Virus record (IMG/VR): IMGVR_UViG_3300034947_000017
Coordinates: 1-40,732 of that record
Origin: a virus
Length of the DNA stretch: 40,732 bases
Strand: one strand, 5' to 3'
Every line of letters starts with the position of its first letter. Position 1 is the stretch's first letter. The translations under genes were made by a program, and so were the position numbers. The notes beneath the pieces are model-generated. The model searched no databases, had not been told where the DNA came from, and saw only the letters and a program-made list of their open reading frames with translations. This document shows, in pieces, positions 5,679 through 14,248 of the stretch.

Positions 5679-6226
5679 CGGACAGGCTGTACAGGGACGA
5701 CGTGGCCAGGCTGATCGGAATCAAGCGGACCAGCCTTGGCCGCGTGCCCCTGCCGGAGCCTGACGGACACATTGCGCACGGCAGTCGCACGCGCCCGTGG
5801 TGGTGGGAGTCCACCATCATCAAATGGATCGCGTCTAGGCCAGGTAGAGGATGGCGGCGGGGTCGCCTGGACTATCTGGATGGGCCCGACAAGAGCGTCC
5901 GAGTGGTCGCCGAAATGACCGGCCTGAGTACCTGGCGGGTCCGCGACATATGTCGCAAGCTCGGAATCCCGGTGCGCAATGTCGGGCGGACGTGGATGAT
6001 AAGCCCGGACGGTGTTGACAGGATCGCCCAGTACGGAGAGCTCGCGCACGAGGACGGCAGGAGCCAGCACGGGGTGCGACGCAGCCAGGAGCGGGAGCGC
6101 GCGATTGAGCATGCCATCGATTTGTACGCGCAGGGATACTCTCTGCGTCGCGCCGGCGCCGAGGTGGGTGTCAGCGGCCAGGCCGTGTTGAATTGGCTCC
6201 GCGAGCGCGGGAAGCCGACACGCTGA
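5675..6226 (+). CDS. Multi-domain DNA-binding protein coupled to phd
   Basis: A 183-aa protein with three HTH-like modules: residues 4-60 (YRDDVARLIGIKRTSLGRV, then RPWWWESTIIKWI), which resembles excisionase/AlpA-type domains; about 72-115 (RVVAEMTGLSTWRVRDICRK, then the wing RTWMISPDGVDRI); and about 142-180 (IDLYAQGYSLRRAGAEVGVS, then AVLNWLRERG), a homeodomain-like HTH. Its ATG overlaps the phd stop (ATGA), so the two are cotranslated. No nuclease, kinase or Fic-type active site is visible, so it is not an obvious toxin. A perfect bidirectional terminator follows. Confidence 0.8.
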   Translation: MTDRLYRDDVARLIGIKRTSLGRVPLPEPDGHIAHGSRTRPWWWESTIIKWIASRPGRGWRRGRLDYLDGPDKSVRVVAEMTGLSTWRVRDICRKLGIPVRNVGRTWMISPDGVDRIAQYGELAHEDGRSQHGVRRSQERERAIEHAIDLYAQGYSLRRAGAEVGVSGQAVLNWLRERGKPTR

Positions 6227-6242
6227 CTGGTCCGGACACGCG

Positions 6243-6282
6243 AAAGCCGCCCCGCACCCAACGTTGGGTGCGGGGCGGCTTT
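6243..6282. terminator. Perfect 20+20 bidirectional terminator
   Basis: A perfect 40-bp palindrome whose arms begin AAAGCCGCCCCGC and end GCGGGGCGGCTTT, giving A and T tracts on both sides. It separates the plus-strand phd operon (stop 6226) from the end of the minus-strand late operon and serves both. Confidence 0.95.
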
Positions 6283-6428
6283 GCTGTGCGTCAACCCACC
6301 CGGTCGCCCGGGGAACCGCGCACGCAACTTCCGAGGCTGCGCGACCATCCTAACGAGGGTGCGGCGCCAGCCTGGAGCCCGGCATCCAACGCGGGGCCGG
6401 TGGTGGTTGGAAGTTGGGCGTCAGGGTC

Positions 6429-6506
6429 CTACTGGCGTTGCCGCGGCCCCCACGGGCCGGTCGGGCGCGGGCGCGGGTCAGGCCACGGGTGCGGCCACAG
6501 GCTCAC
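6429..6506 (-). CDS. 25-aa Pro/Trp-rich tail-end ORF, doubtful
   Basis: GTG 6506 overlaps the preceding stop as GTGA. The peptide is rich in Pro, Arg and Trp (MSLWPHPWPDPRPRPTG). Only the coupled start supports it; it may be untranslated 3' sequence of the late operon. Confidence 0.2.
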   Translation of the reverse strand: MSLWPHPWPDPRPRPTGPWGPRQRQ

Positions 6507-6613
6507 CGGTCGTCCCCCTCGGCCTCGCGGCGGCGCCGCTCCTCCTGCGCCTGCTTCTCGCGCTGGATCTGTTGCGCATCGCGGTGGGGTCGCAGCTGCT
6601 CCTCAGTCGGCAC
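6503..6613 (-). CDS. 36-aa charged coiled-coil peptide
   Basis: GTG 6613 starts just behind the holin-like gene (overlap of 3 bases). The peptide is strongly charged (QREKQAQEERRRREAEGDD) and would form one helix. It could be a small lysis accessory or structural remnant; no family is recognised, and the evidence is position and composition only. Confidence 0.35.
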   Translation of the reverse strand: MPTEEQLRPHRDAQQIQREKQAQEERRRREAEGDDR

Positions 6614-6619
6614 GACATG

Positions 6620-6856
6620 TCACCGCGGGGACGCCGCGAGCCACGGCAGGTACCGGCGTAGCCACGCCTCCACGCCCGGGATCGCCAGGACGCGGGTCAC
6701 CGCGCCGACCACGGCGAGCAGGGCGGCTACGGCCGGGACCGCCGCCACACCAGCCACCTCGGCGATCGCTGGCAGCAAGGGCAGCAGGGCTAGCACGGCG
6801 GCCGCCACGGTGCGGACAGTGGCCCGCCACGGGTGCTGGGTCTGGGTAGTAGGCAT
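6620..6856 (-). CDS. Two-segment membrane protein, candidate holin
   Basis: A 78-aa protein with hydrophobic segments at about 13-32 (TVRTVAAAVLALLPLLPAIA) and 33-55 (VAGVAAVPAVAALLAVVGAV), and a C-terminus with WLRRYLPWLAASPR. ATG 6856 follows GGAGG at 6 nt. It lies next to another membrane protein and the endolysin, the usual lysis cassette, so a holin role (timed membrane permeabilisation) is likely. Which of the two membrane proteins is the holin cannot be decided from sequence. Confidence 0.7.
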   Translation of the reverse strand: MPTTQTQHPWRATVRTVAAAVLALLPLLPAIAEVAGVAAVPAVAALLAVVGAVTRVLAIPGVEAWLRRYLPWLAASPR

Positions 6857-6858
6857 GA

Positions 6859-7188
6859 TCAACCTCCGTGCTTGGTGCGCGGGCCCATCTCGTGCGCCCG
6901 CGGGTCCGCCAGGTGCGTCTCGACGAGCCGCCCGACGCGGTCGACCCGGTCGCGCAGACTGCTCCCGCTGTTGGGCTGTAGCTGCGCCTCGATCGCCGAG
7001 ACGCGGGCCATCAGGCCGGGCTGGGCGGGATAACCTGGGCGCTCGGGCTCGCCAAGCAGGTCGTCAGCCAGGCGCCCGGTCTTGCGCACGATCCGCCCGG
7101 TCCAGACGATCGCCTTGACTGCGCCGGCACCAGCCGCGGTGATCGCCACAACTCCGGCAGCCGCCCTGGCCATGATGTCGGCGTCCAT
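6859..7188 (-). CDS. Membrane protein with C-terminal coiled coil (lysis cassette)
   Basis: A 109-aa protein: a hydrophobic helix at about 5-30 (ARAAAGVVAITAAGAGAVKAIVW), a basic stretch, then a helical C-terminus (LMARVSAIEAQLQ, SSLRDRVDRVGRLVETHL). One N-terminal TM helix followed by a SLRDRV-type coil resembles the DUF2746-like actinophage proteins found beside endolysins. It is probably a holin or a holin regulator. It sits between the endolysin and the second membrane protein, 1-3 nt from each. Confidence 0.7.
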   Translation of the reverse strand: MDADIMARAAAGVVAITAAGAGAVKAIVWTGRIVRKTGRLADDLLGEPERPGYPAQPGLMARVSAIEAQLQPNSGSSLRDRVDRVGRLVETHLADPRAHEMGPRTKHGG

Positions 7189-7189
7189 G

Positions 7190-8035
7190 TCAGCCGGCCT
7201 GCGAGTCGGTGCTGATCGTGCCGGTCAGGTACACCTGGCGCGGCGCGTCCAGAGCGGCCGCGATCGCCGCAGCCACCTCGGGCCGGGCCAGGGCGGCCGC
7301 GAGCGTGTCGACGTCGACGACCGGGGCTGGCTGCTGGCCGTCCAGTCGCGCCAGTACCTCGCGTACGAGCCCGACCAGCATCGTCACCTGTGATCTGACC
7401 GCGACCAGGCGCACGTGGTTTGCCGCAACGACCGGGCCGAGGCGACCCGACAGCGGGCCGGTGTACACGGTGCCGTCCTCGTCCGCCACGGGCGCGCGGT
7501 CCGGGGTCCAGTGCTGCTCAGGCTGGGTCACGGTGGCGCCCACGACGGCGCTGGCGATCTCGTCTGCTGTCGGCATGGTGTGCTCCGATCTGATCTTGGC
7601 GGCAAGTGCCGCAGTGGAGGTAGCCGTGCCGACGATCTCCCAGTGCATCTCGTCGGGGCGGCCGGCGTAGTCCCCGCCCCAGCGGACCACGCCGCCGCAG
7701 TAGGCCAGGATCGCGCGGATCGCCGCTACCTGGGCAGCGGTGAACGTGCCGCGGGCGCCCATCGGATGCGCTGCCGCGTTCAGGTCGATGGCGGTGGCCG
7801 AAGCGTGGTTGGACAGTGTTGCCGAGCCGGAGATCTCTCGGTAGTAATAGCCCCAGCACTCGCCAGCACGCAGGGGCTCCACGGTGCGGTGATACTGCTC
7901 GGCCACCCACATCAGCACTGTGGCAACGTCGCCGGACCTCACGCCCTGGGGGAAACTCACGCCAGCTACGGTCGGCGAGATGACGCCCAACGCGCTCTTG
8001 TCGGGGCTGGCCCACCAGTTGTTCTGCGACAGCAT
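7190..8035 (-). CDS. M15-family endolysin (peptidoglycan peptidase)
   Basis: A 281-aa protein. Residues about 1-150 are an M15 peptidase domain: S-N-H77-ASATAI-D84 and E129-M-H131-W supply the zinc ligands H77, D84, H131 and the acidic catalytic residue. The enzyme would cut peptide cross-links of peptidoglycan at lysis. The C-terminal part (155-281, TADEIASAVVGA, then a helical VRLVAVRSQVTMLVGLVREVL) is not a recognised wall-binding domain. ATG 8035 is chosen because GGAGGAG lies 5 nt upstream; it overlaps the previous stop as TGATG. Two membrane proteins follow. Confidence 0.92.
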   Translation of the reverse strand: MLSQNNWWASPDKSALGVISPTVAGVSFPQGVRSGDVATVLMWVAEQYHRTVEPLRAGECWGYYYREISGSATLSNHASATAIDLNAAAHPMGARGTFTAAQVAAIRAILAYCGGVVRWGGDYAGRPDEMHWEIVGTATSTAALAAKIRSEHTMPTADEIASAVVGATVTQPEQHWTPDRAPVADEDGTVYTGPLSGRLGPVVAANHVRLVAVRSQVTMLVGLVREVLARLDGQQPAPVVDVDTLAAALARPEVAAAIAAALDAPRQVYLTGTISTDSQAG

Positions 8036-8562
8036 CAGTTGCTCCTCCACTCCACGGCCATCAGCGAGTAGAGGTCGCCTGATCCGACGTTGGTGTCCAG
8101 GTTCCCGCCCGACTCTTGGTATGCCTGGAGTTCGACATAGTCGCCGACCGCGAGGTAGACGAGCATGGTCTTGGCTGGCACCGCGACTGAGCCCGTCGAC
8201 GTGGCGGCGAGCATGATGGCTGACCCGCTCACCAGAGATCCGTTTGCCGCCCAGCGTCCGCCCCGTCGCCCGGTCGAGTTGCCCGTAAATCCCACACCAC
8301 CGCTCACCCGATACCAGCCCGTGTACACGGCCGTGTATCTGCTGGTGTTCGATGACGTGGAGTGGCCGCCGGCGCTATCGACGTCCTCGGCGTCGAAGGT
8401 GACGGCCGTCCACGTGCCCGTGGTGAGCGTCTGTGCCGCTGTCTGGCGGAACTGCCCTATGGGTGGGGCGAGCAAAAAGTCGAGCGGGTCCCTGACGCCA
8501 GAGTTGAACGCGCTGGTCGCCAGGATTCCGCCATCTAGCGTCATCGGCGTAGGAGCGGTCAC
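8035..8562 (-). CDS. Jelly-roll-like minor tail protein
   Basis: A 175-aa protein. Its second half has the aromatic/Gly pattern of a C1q/TNF-like or head-fibre beta sandwich (SRYTAVYTGWYRVSGGVGF, then VYLAVGDYVELQAYQESGG). Such domains form trimeric knobs in phage receptor-binding proteins. It is the last gene of the tail block, directly upstream of the endolysin, where receptor-binding proteins often sit. The start is GTG 8562 after AAGGAGGG. Host binding is inferred from fold and position. Confidence 0.75.
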   Translation of the reverse strand: MTAPTPMTLDGGILATSAFNSGVRDPLDFLLAPPIGQFRQTAAQTLTTGTWTAVTFDAEDVDSAGGHSTSSNTSRYTAVYTGWYRVSGGVGFTGNSTGRRGGRWAANGSLVSGSAIMLAATSTGSVAVPAKTMLVYLAVGDYVELQAYQESGGNLDTNVGSGDLYSLMAVEWRSN

Positions 8563-8571
8563 CTGCCCTCC

Positions 8572-9243
8572 TTAGAACGGCACGGCATCGGATCCGTCCA
8601 CGGCGGATACCCCGACACGGAACCAGGGACCGGCCACGCCGGGCGTCGACCCGACCACCGGTGAGGTGATCCACTCGACGGTATGTTCGTGGTCGTCGAT
8701 CATGTGCCTCCGGCCCTCGATGATCTGCTCGGTCGCCCCGGACGGCCAGGTCGACGGCGCGCCAGTGACGGTGATCCGCTGCCACTCGCCAACGCCGAGG
8801 ATGCGCCACTGCTCCACGGTGGTGCGACTACCGAGGCGAAGCCGCACCACCATCCGCTGGCGGGGCGCATCACCGGGATTGGCCAGGTAGGACATGACCC
8901 ACGTGGTAATCGCAGTCGGGTCTGCGTCGCATGCGGTTTCCAGGGTCACGCGCAGGGTCCGGTCGCCCCAGCGCTGCCGTGACGCCTGGTCGTAGCGGCT
9001 CGCCGACGAGGTCGGGCCAGAGATCTCCGCGGTCGTGTACGGCAGCTCCGACCGCCAGCTCAGCCCAGACAGCCACAGATACGGGATCTCGATCGGCGCG
9101 GGTGCGCCGCGGCCGGCGAAGTACCAGTCGGCAGCGATCTGCGCACTCGACGTGCCGCCGGTGTGGTCCGGCAGGCGGAACAGGTCGCCCCAGGCGGCCA
9201 TGGCCGGCGTGGGCGGAACCAGGCCGCGGCCGTCGCTGCCCAC
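8572..9243 (-). CDS. Minor tail protein
   Basis: A 223-aa protein rich in Trp, Thr and aromatic residues with a beta-sheet pattern (IEIPYLWLSGLSWRSELPYT; RMVVRLRLGSRTTVEQWRI). It lies between two other minor tail genes downstream of the tape measure gene. No specific family is recognised. The GTG start at 9243 lacks a strong ribosome binding site; ATG 9201 is an alternative. A baseplate or fibre component is the best guess from position. Confidence 0.7.
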   Translation of the reverse strand: MGSDGRGLVPPTPAMAAWGDLFRLPDHTGGTSSAQIAADWYFAGRGAPAPIEIPYLWLSGLSWRSELPYTTAEISGPTSSASRYDQASRQRWGDRTLRVTLETACDADPTAITTWVMSYLANPGDAPRQRMVVRLRLGSRTTVEQWRILGVGEWQRITVTGAPSTWPSGATEQIIEGRRHMIDDHEHTVEWITSPVVGSTPGVAGPWFRVGVSAVDGSDAVPF

Positions 9244-9246
9244 GAC

Positions 9247-10050
9247 TCAGCCCTGCGCGTAGGACAGCATGCCCGAGGCTGCCCCGCCGGAGGTGCCCGT
9301 CAGGTCGTACAGCAAGGTCATGCAGCTGGAGTCCCACACGCGCTTGATGGCGCCCGGTGCCATGCTGGCAGCCCGCGAGTCCGCGGTCAGCGGCACGTAC
9401 GCGATCGGCCGGTACATGAGCAGGTGCACGGTGCCGCTGACGAGGCTGGTGCCCAGCGTGATCGACTCCACCGTCCGTACGCCGACGTCGCCAGCGGCGA
9501 GGTTGAACAGGCTCACATGTCCCGCGACCGCGGTGGCCGGGAAGCTTGTCACGGTTGCAGTGCGACCGCTGGTGCCTACGCTGTTGGTGTAGCTGGCGGC
9601 CATATTCGTGATGGCGCTGCCGTTGCCGGTAGCACTGGACACCAGGATGCCGAGGTAGATCCCGTCCCCGTTGGCGCTGGCGGAGCGGTCGCGGGACGGC
9701 AGGCCCGGGTGGGTGATGCTCTGGGCCGTGGTGGTGGTGGCGACGATCGAGCCGTTCCACCAGAGCAGGTCCACCAGCCAGACGCCGCCGACCGCGCCAC
9801 CGACCTGGGCGGTCATGTCCGCCAGCTCAACGTACTGGCCGGACACCGCCGACGGCGTGGGGATCGCGCCAGACAGGCTGGTTAGGGCGGTGCCGTTGAG
9901 TCCGGTCGGAGCGGACGCGGCGCCGGGCAGGCCGGCGGTGAATACCGGACACCAGACCTCGCCGGCGGCCTCCCCGGTGAAGCTGGTCTTGCTCCAGGTC
10001 ACCGGCCGCTGTGCGCCAGCGATAAGCCCGTCCACGGTAGAGATAGCCAC
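9247..10050 (-). CDS. Minor tail / decoration-like protein
   Basis: A 267-aa protein starting MAISTVDGLIAGAQRPVTWSK, a beginning typical of actinophage structural proteins, followed by long Ser/Thr/Ala/Gly-rich beta stretches (WLVDLLWWNGSIVATTTT; GHVSLFNLAAGDVGVRTVES). GTG 10050 is selected by TAGGAG 5 nt upstream, which overlaps the stop of the previous gene. The role in the tail tip or fibre is inferred from its place between the baseplate protein and other minor tail genes. Confidence 0.75.
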   Translation of the reverse strand: MAISTVDGLIAGAQRPVTWSKTSFTGEAAGEVWCPVFTAGLPGAASAPTGLNGTALTSLSGAIPTPSAVSGQYVELADMTAQVGGAVGGVWLVDLLWWNGSIVATTTTAQSITHPGLPSRDRSASANGDGIYLGILVSSATGNGSAITNMAASYTNSVGTSGRTATVTSFPATAVAGHVSLFNLAAGDVGVRTVESITLGTSLVSGTVHLLMYRPIAYVPLTADSRAASMAPGAIKRVWDSSCMTLLYDLTGTSGGAASGMLSYAQG

Positions 10051-10058
10051 TGACACTC

Positions 10059-11534
10059 CTACACGTCGTACCGGCCACGCCGGTCGGCGAACACAATGTC
10101 CTCGCCGTCGATCCACAGACGGCCCTGCTCGACCTCCTCGGCCGCCCGCAGCGCGGTCAGCGGGTCGATCCCGGCCAAAGAGGCCTTGGACATGCGGGCC
10201 ACACCGTCATCCACACGACCCAGCCGCGTTGAGGCGATGCCGGTGTACCCGAGCAGTGCGCGCACCCGCTCGCCAGTGGATTGGCCAGCCAGGCCGTAGA
10301 GGCCCGCCTCACGCTGATCCAAAAAGTCGTCATGGGTGAACGACGACTCGTCGCCCATGTAGATCTGGGCGTACGCGGCCGTGCCGGAGTACGGCCCGAT
10401 CGACTGCACCCCGCCGCGCAGGTACTGCGGGTAGGACCAGCCGGACCCCGTGTTCGTGTCGGTGTAGGTTTCGGTGCCGATCCACATGCGCATCTCGGTC
10501 GGCGTCAGCTGGAGCCCCACGAGTACCCGCCGCGCTCCGATGCTGTAGTCCGCGCTGGCGACGGTGGCGTGATACGAGCTGCCTGGCACGTCAATAGCCG
10601 CGGCGTACCACAGGCCCGCGTTCGCGTCGAGAGCGCCCTGGCGCCCCAGGGTGATGACCGTCGCCTCCGTGTAGCTGGCATTGTCCAGCTGGAGAGCCCA
10701 AACCAGCTGGAGATCATCGTAACTGTCCATATCCAGCCACGTGACCAAGGTCAGGCACTGGCCGCTAGATAGCGACGGTGCCGAGGCCGTGTCTGTGGGC
10801 CACCAGGCGATGAGCTGGTGGGCCCGGGCCATGTACTGGTACCCGCCGTACGCTGCAGTCGCCGGGGTGAGTCGCACCCCGGCGAGGTCGTCGCCAGGGG
10901 CCACCACACCATCAGCCGGGGTGTAGGTCGGCTGAGAGGTCGCGGACGGCCCGAGCGTGGATGTCGTGACGCTCGGCGACAGCGGCTGTCGGCCATACTG
11001 CGACACATCTCGCCACGGTGCCGCGCTGTCGCCGAGCGGGTAACAGGCGACCAGCGCACCGCGGTCGGAGCCGAGGATGTGCGCACCGAGTGTGGATATC
11101 CAGGCGCCGGCGGACTGTACCCAGCCGAGCAAGTCCACGATCGAGACGGTAACGGTCACATCAGAGTCGGACTCCTCGCCCACCACCTGGGTGGTCGTGG
11201 TCGAGGTGGGCATCTGCACGTATCCATCGATGAGCGTCCAGGACTTGGCGCCGACAGTCTCGCGTACCCGGATCCGGCACCCTGGCCCCCACCACGGGTA
11301 GTACGGACTCGCCGCGTTGCCGACGGTGAACCTGCCGTCACGGTCCTCCAGTGCCAGGACGCCACGGCCCGGCTCCACGTACGGAAGGTCGGTCTGCCGC
11401 CCACCGGACAGGTCCAGCGGGCTACTGCCCGGACGCACCCACGTGGTGATGTCCTCCCACACCGGGTCCGCGCTCGGAGTGGCCAGGCTGATCTGCGCAC
11501 GCAGCGTGGACCCCCACAAGGTGCCCGATTCCAC
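10059..11534 (-). CDS. Baseplate/minor tail protein with inserted LamG-like domain
   Basis: A 491-aa protein. The N-terminal part (VWEDITTWV, GVLALEDRDGRFTVGN, PGCRIRVRE) has the pattern of actinophage tail-tip proteins. The middle (about 165-410: ALVACYPLGDSAAP, ATAAYGGYQYMAR, QCLTLVTWLDMD, MRMWIGTETYTD, AQIYMGDESSFTHDDF) is concanavalin A/LamG-like, often carbohydrate-binding. The C-terminus returns to a tail-type domain (DPLTALRAAEEVEQGRLW). It follows the tape measure gene by 10 bp. Likely a tail tip protein with a surface-binding insertion. Confidence 0.85.
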   Translation of the reverse strand: MESGTLWGSTLRAQISLATPSADPVWEDITTWVRPGSSPLDLSGGRQTDLPYVEPGRGVLALEDRDGRFTVGNAASPYYPWWGPGCRIRVRETVGAKSWTLIDGYVQMPTSTTTTQVVGEESDSDVTVTVSIVDLLGWVQSAGAWISTLGAHILGSDRGALVACYPLGDSAAPWRDVSQYGRQPLSPSVTTSTLGPSATSQPTYTPADGVVAPGDDLAGVRLTPATAAYGGYQYMARAHQLIAWWPTDTASAPSLSSGQCLTLVTWLDMDSYDDLQLVWALQLDNASYTEATVITLGRQGALDANAGLWYAAAIDVPGSSYHATVASADYSIGARRVLVGLQLTPTEMRMWIGTETYTDTNTGSGWSYPQYLRGGVQSIGPYSGTAAYAQIYMGDESSFTHDDFLDQREAGLYGLAGQSTGERVRALLGYTGIASTRLGRVDDGVARMSKASLAGIDPLTALRAAEEVEQGRLWIDGEDIVFADRRGRYDV

Positions 11535-11544
11535 ACCAGCCTCC

Positions 11545-14238
11545 CTATGGGTACGCCTGGCGCACGGTGGCCGCCGGCACGCCGCGGTCCAGGGTCGCCT
11601 TGACCAGGGCGCGCCGGGTGGCCTCGCCAGTGGTCGGATCCAGCAGGGTGACCGGGACGGTCACGGTCAGCGCACCGCCCCCACTGCCCCCCCGGTATGG
11701 CTGCGCTGCCGCCGGCATCACCTGGGCCCCGTACCAGCCGGCGGCATGGGACAGGACTGACAGCGAGCGTGACCGGTCGCCGCGGCGCGGCACGAACGCC
11801 TCGCCGCCCGTGTCCGGCTCCGCGAAGGCATACAACGGCTGGCCGCCGCTGTAGACGCCGGCTGTGCTGAGCAGCCCATCCCTGGCATGCTCGACGACGC
11901 CACCCCAGCGCATGCCACCGAAAGCGCGCTGCATGCGCTGGAAAACACTGCTGACCTGGTTTGTGATGTTGGTGGCGATCTGTGCGGTGATGCGTATCGT
12001 CTTCGAGCTCGGCATCGAAGCGATCGACTCCACCAGCTTGTCGACCTCGTCTCGCGTGTATCCGGCCTGCCGCAGCGTCTTGCGGAGCTGGTCGATGTAG
12101 TGGTCGTAGGACGCCCTGGCCTCGTCAACGCTGCCCGTCTGATCCAGCGTCGCCGAGGCGGCACCAGCGGCGGCCTCGGCCAGGCGGTCAACCTGCTCTG
12201 CGGCACGTCGACCCTTCTCGGTGTGGATGTCCAGCGAGCCGTTGGATTGCTTCAGGGCGTCACCGAGATCGTCAACGGCCGCCTCGGCCTCACGCTGCGC
12301 CTGGCGCAGGCCCAGCGTCTTGCCGTTGAGCTGGTCGAACACGTCCTTGAGGCTCTTGCCCTTGTCGATGGCGTCCTGGAGGCTGCCGGCCAGCAGGTCC
12401 GTTTCCCTGGCGGCGTCGGCGGTGGCCTGCGCTTCGTGGTCGGCGCCCTTGGCTGCCTGGTCCAACGCGGTCGCGTACAGCGGCAGCGCTTTGGTCAGTT
12501 CGTCGACGCTCACGCCGTTGCGTTCGCCCACCTCGGCGAGACGGCCGAAGGCCGCCTTGGCTTCATCCATGCGTCCCGACTGGACGAGCTGGGCCAGGGC
12601 CTGGTCCATCGCCGCCATCGCCTCGTTGGCGTGCTGGAGCGACTCGTCCATGACCCCGCCGAGTCCGCTGATTCCTTCTGCGAACCCGGCGATGCCCTTG
12701 CCGGTGTCGGCCCACCATCCTGTGTCCGCGATCCGGATGAAGTAGTCCAGGTGCTCTGCCTGGTCGCCGAGAATGCGGGACGCTTCACCGGCCGCCTTGC
12801 CGGTGCGCCCGTACTCGGCCAGGGCATCGGAGAGCGCCTCAACCTGCGGGGTCGTGTCTATGGCGAGCGCCGCACTGGCCAGCTGTACAGCCGTCATGGC
12901 CGCGGCAACCCGGCCCATGGCCAGGCCGACCCGGGACAGGCCCGAGGCTGCGCGGGCGCCGGCCGGGCCGGCGTCTCGCAGGGCGCCCAGAGCGTCTCGG
13001 ATACCGCCGCGCATCTTGAGCCAGCCGGCAGCGGCGAGCAGCGCCGCACCGGTCAATCCGCCGATGACGACGGCCGCCGACTGCACCGGGCCGGGCAGCT
13101 GAGACACGGACGAGACCATGTGGTCGAGGATCTGCACCAGCTCGCGCAGCCCGCCGTTGACACCAGATCCCGACTCGATCGTCAGGGTCTCCAGGGCGCT
13201 CCGCAGCCGCTCGACGTCACCGGCCAGATTGTTCGTTTTCTCCGCGGCCGCGCGTTGGGCGGCACCGGAGTCGTCGACCGCCTGGATGTACTCGCGGATC
13301 CCGTCTGAGCCCAGGCCGTACAGGACGGTCGCGGCCCTCGTCGCGTCCGAGCCGAAGATCGTGGCGAGGGTTGACTGGCGTTGCTCCTGGGTCAGTCCGC
13401 CAAGACGGGTTTGGAGTTGCCCCGCCAGTATCTCTATGCCGACGAATTTGCCCTGCGCGTCATAGACCTTGAGGCCCAACTCCTGCATGAGGCTGGCGGC
13501 CTCGTCGGTGGGGTTGGCCAGCATCTGGAGCATTGTCTTGAGGCTCGTGCCAGCGTCAGATCCGATCAGCGCGTGATCGGCGAACGCCGACAGCGTGCCT
13601 ACCGTATCCTCCAGGGACAGGCCGGCGGTGTGGGCCGCCAGGCCGCCCATGCGGAGCGCCTCACCGACCTCATGCACGTTGGTCGCGCTCTTGTTGGCGC
13701 TGGCCGCGAGCACATCAGCGATGTGCGCCACGTCGCCGCCGCGCAGCTCGAAGATGTTCATGGACTTGGCGGCAACGTCGGCGGCCTCAGCCAGGCCAAG
13801 CTGTCCGGCAGCTGCCAGCGACAGTGACCCGCTCAACGCACCGCCGAGGATGTCGGCAGTGCTCAGCCCGGCCTTGGCGAGCTCCGCCTCAGCCTTGGCC
13901 GATTCGTCCGCTGAGTAGGCCGTGGCCTTGCCGGCGTCGAGGGCGGCCTGGCGCAGTCGGCCCAACTGGTCGGCGGTCGCGCCGGAGACGGCGGATACCT
14001 CCGACATCTGCCGGTCGAACTCCATGCTGGCCTTCACAGCCCACCCGGCCAGGCCGAGCAGGGCCGCGCCGGCACCGGCCGCAGCCAGCTCGATGTCGTG
14101 GAGTTTCTGCGGTGAGCGCTGGCCGAGTTTTTCCAGCTCTCCGCCCAGGTCGCGCGTGGCCGCCGCAGCGCCGCCCAGACCACGCACGTAGCCGGCCACC
14201 TCGGCCATCAGTCGCACGGACACGGTGCGAGTGGCCAC
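11545..14238 (-). CDS. Tail tape measure protein
   Basis: An 897-aa protein. Residues about 70-370 match the TP901-type tape measure core (FDRQMSEVSAVSGATADQLG, then ALDAGKATAYSADESAKAEAEL, TVGTLSAFADHALIGSDAG, TLATIFGSDATRAATVLYG). Hydrophobic segments follow (about 385-410 and 440-460), then long helices. At the usual 0.15 nm per residue, the tail would be about 135 nm. Start GTG 14238 follows GAGGAGGG. It is the longest gene in the window and directly follows the two tail chaperone frames, the conserved siphovirus order. Confidence 0.97.
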   Translation of the reverse strand: MATRTVSVRLMAEVAGYVRGLGGAAAATRDLGGELEKLGQRSPQKLHDIELAAAGAGAALLGLAGWAVKASMEFDRQMSEVSAVSGATADQLGRLRQAALDAGKATAYSADESAKAEAELAKAGLSTADILGGALSGSLSLAAAGQLGLAEAADVAAKSMNIFELRGGDVAHIADVLAASANKSATNVHEVGEALRMGGLAAHTAGLSLEDTVGTLSAFADHALIGSDAGTSLKTMLQMLANPTDEAASLMQELGLKVYDAQGKFVGIEILAGQLQTRLGGLTQEQRQSTLATIFGSDATRAATVLYGLGSDGIREYIQAVDDSGAAQRAAAEKTNNLAGDVERLRSALETLTIESGSGVNGGLRELVQILDHMVSSVSQLPGPVQSAAVVIGGLTGAALLAAAGWLKMRGGIRDALGALRDAGPAGARAASGLSRVGLAMGRVAAAMTAVQLASAALAIDTTPQVEALSDALAEYGRTGKAAGEASRILGDQAEHLDYFIRIADTGWWADTGKGIAGFAEGISGLGGVMDESLQHANEAMAAMDQALAQLVQSGRMDEAKAAFGRLAEVGERNGVSVDELTKALPLYATALDQAAKGADHEAQATADAARETDLLAGSLQDAIDKGKSLKDVFDQLNGKTLGLRQAQREAEAAVDDLGDALKQSNGSLDIHTEKGRRAAEQVDRLAEAAAGAASATLDQTGSVDEARASYDHYIDQLRKTLRQAGYTRDEVDKLVESIASMPSSKTIRITAQIATNITNQVSSVFQRMQRAFGGMRWGGVVEHARDGLLSTAGVYSGGQPLYAFAEPDTGGEAFVPRRGDRSRSLSVLSHAAGWYGAQVMPAAAQPYRGGSGGGALTVTVPVTLLDPTTGEATRRALVKATLDRGVPAATVRQAYP

Positions 14239-14248
14239 TATGCCCTCC

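Noticed and set aside
5675-6226. Toxin partner of the Phd-like antitoxin
   Set aside because: Three HTH-like modules but no Fic, RelE, PIN or kinase residues; kept as a DNA-binding protein.
11887-13308. Long plus-strand open frame (473 codons) over the tape measure gene
   Set aside because: Antisense to a clear tape measure protein; composition is that of a G+C-rich shadow frame, with no motifs.
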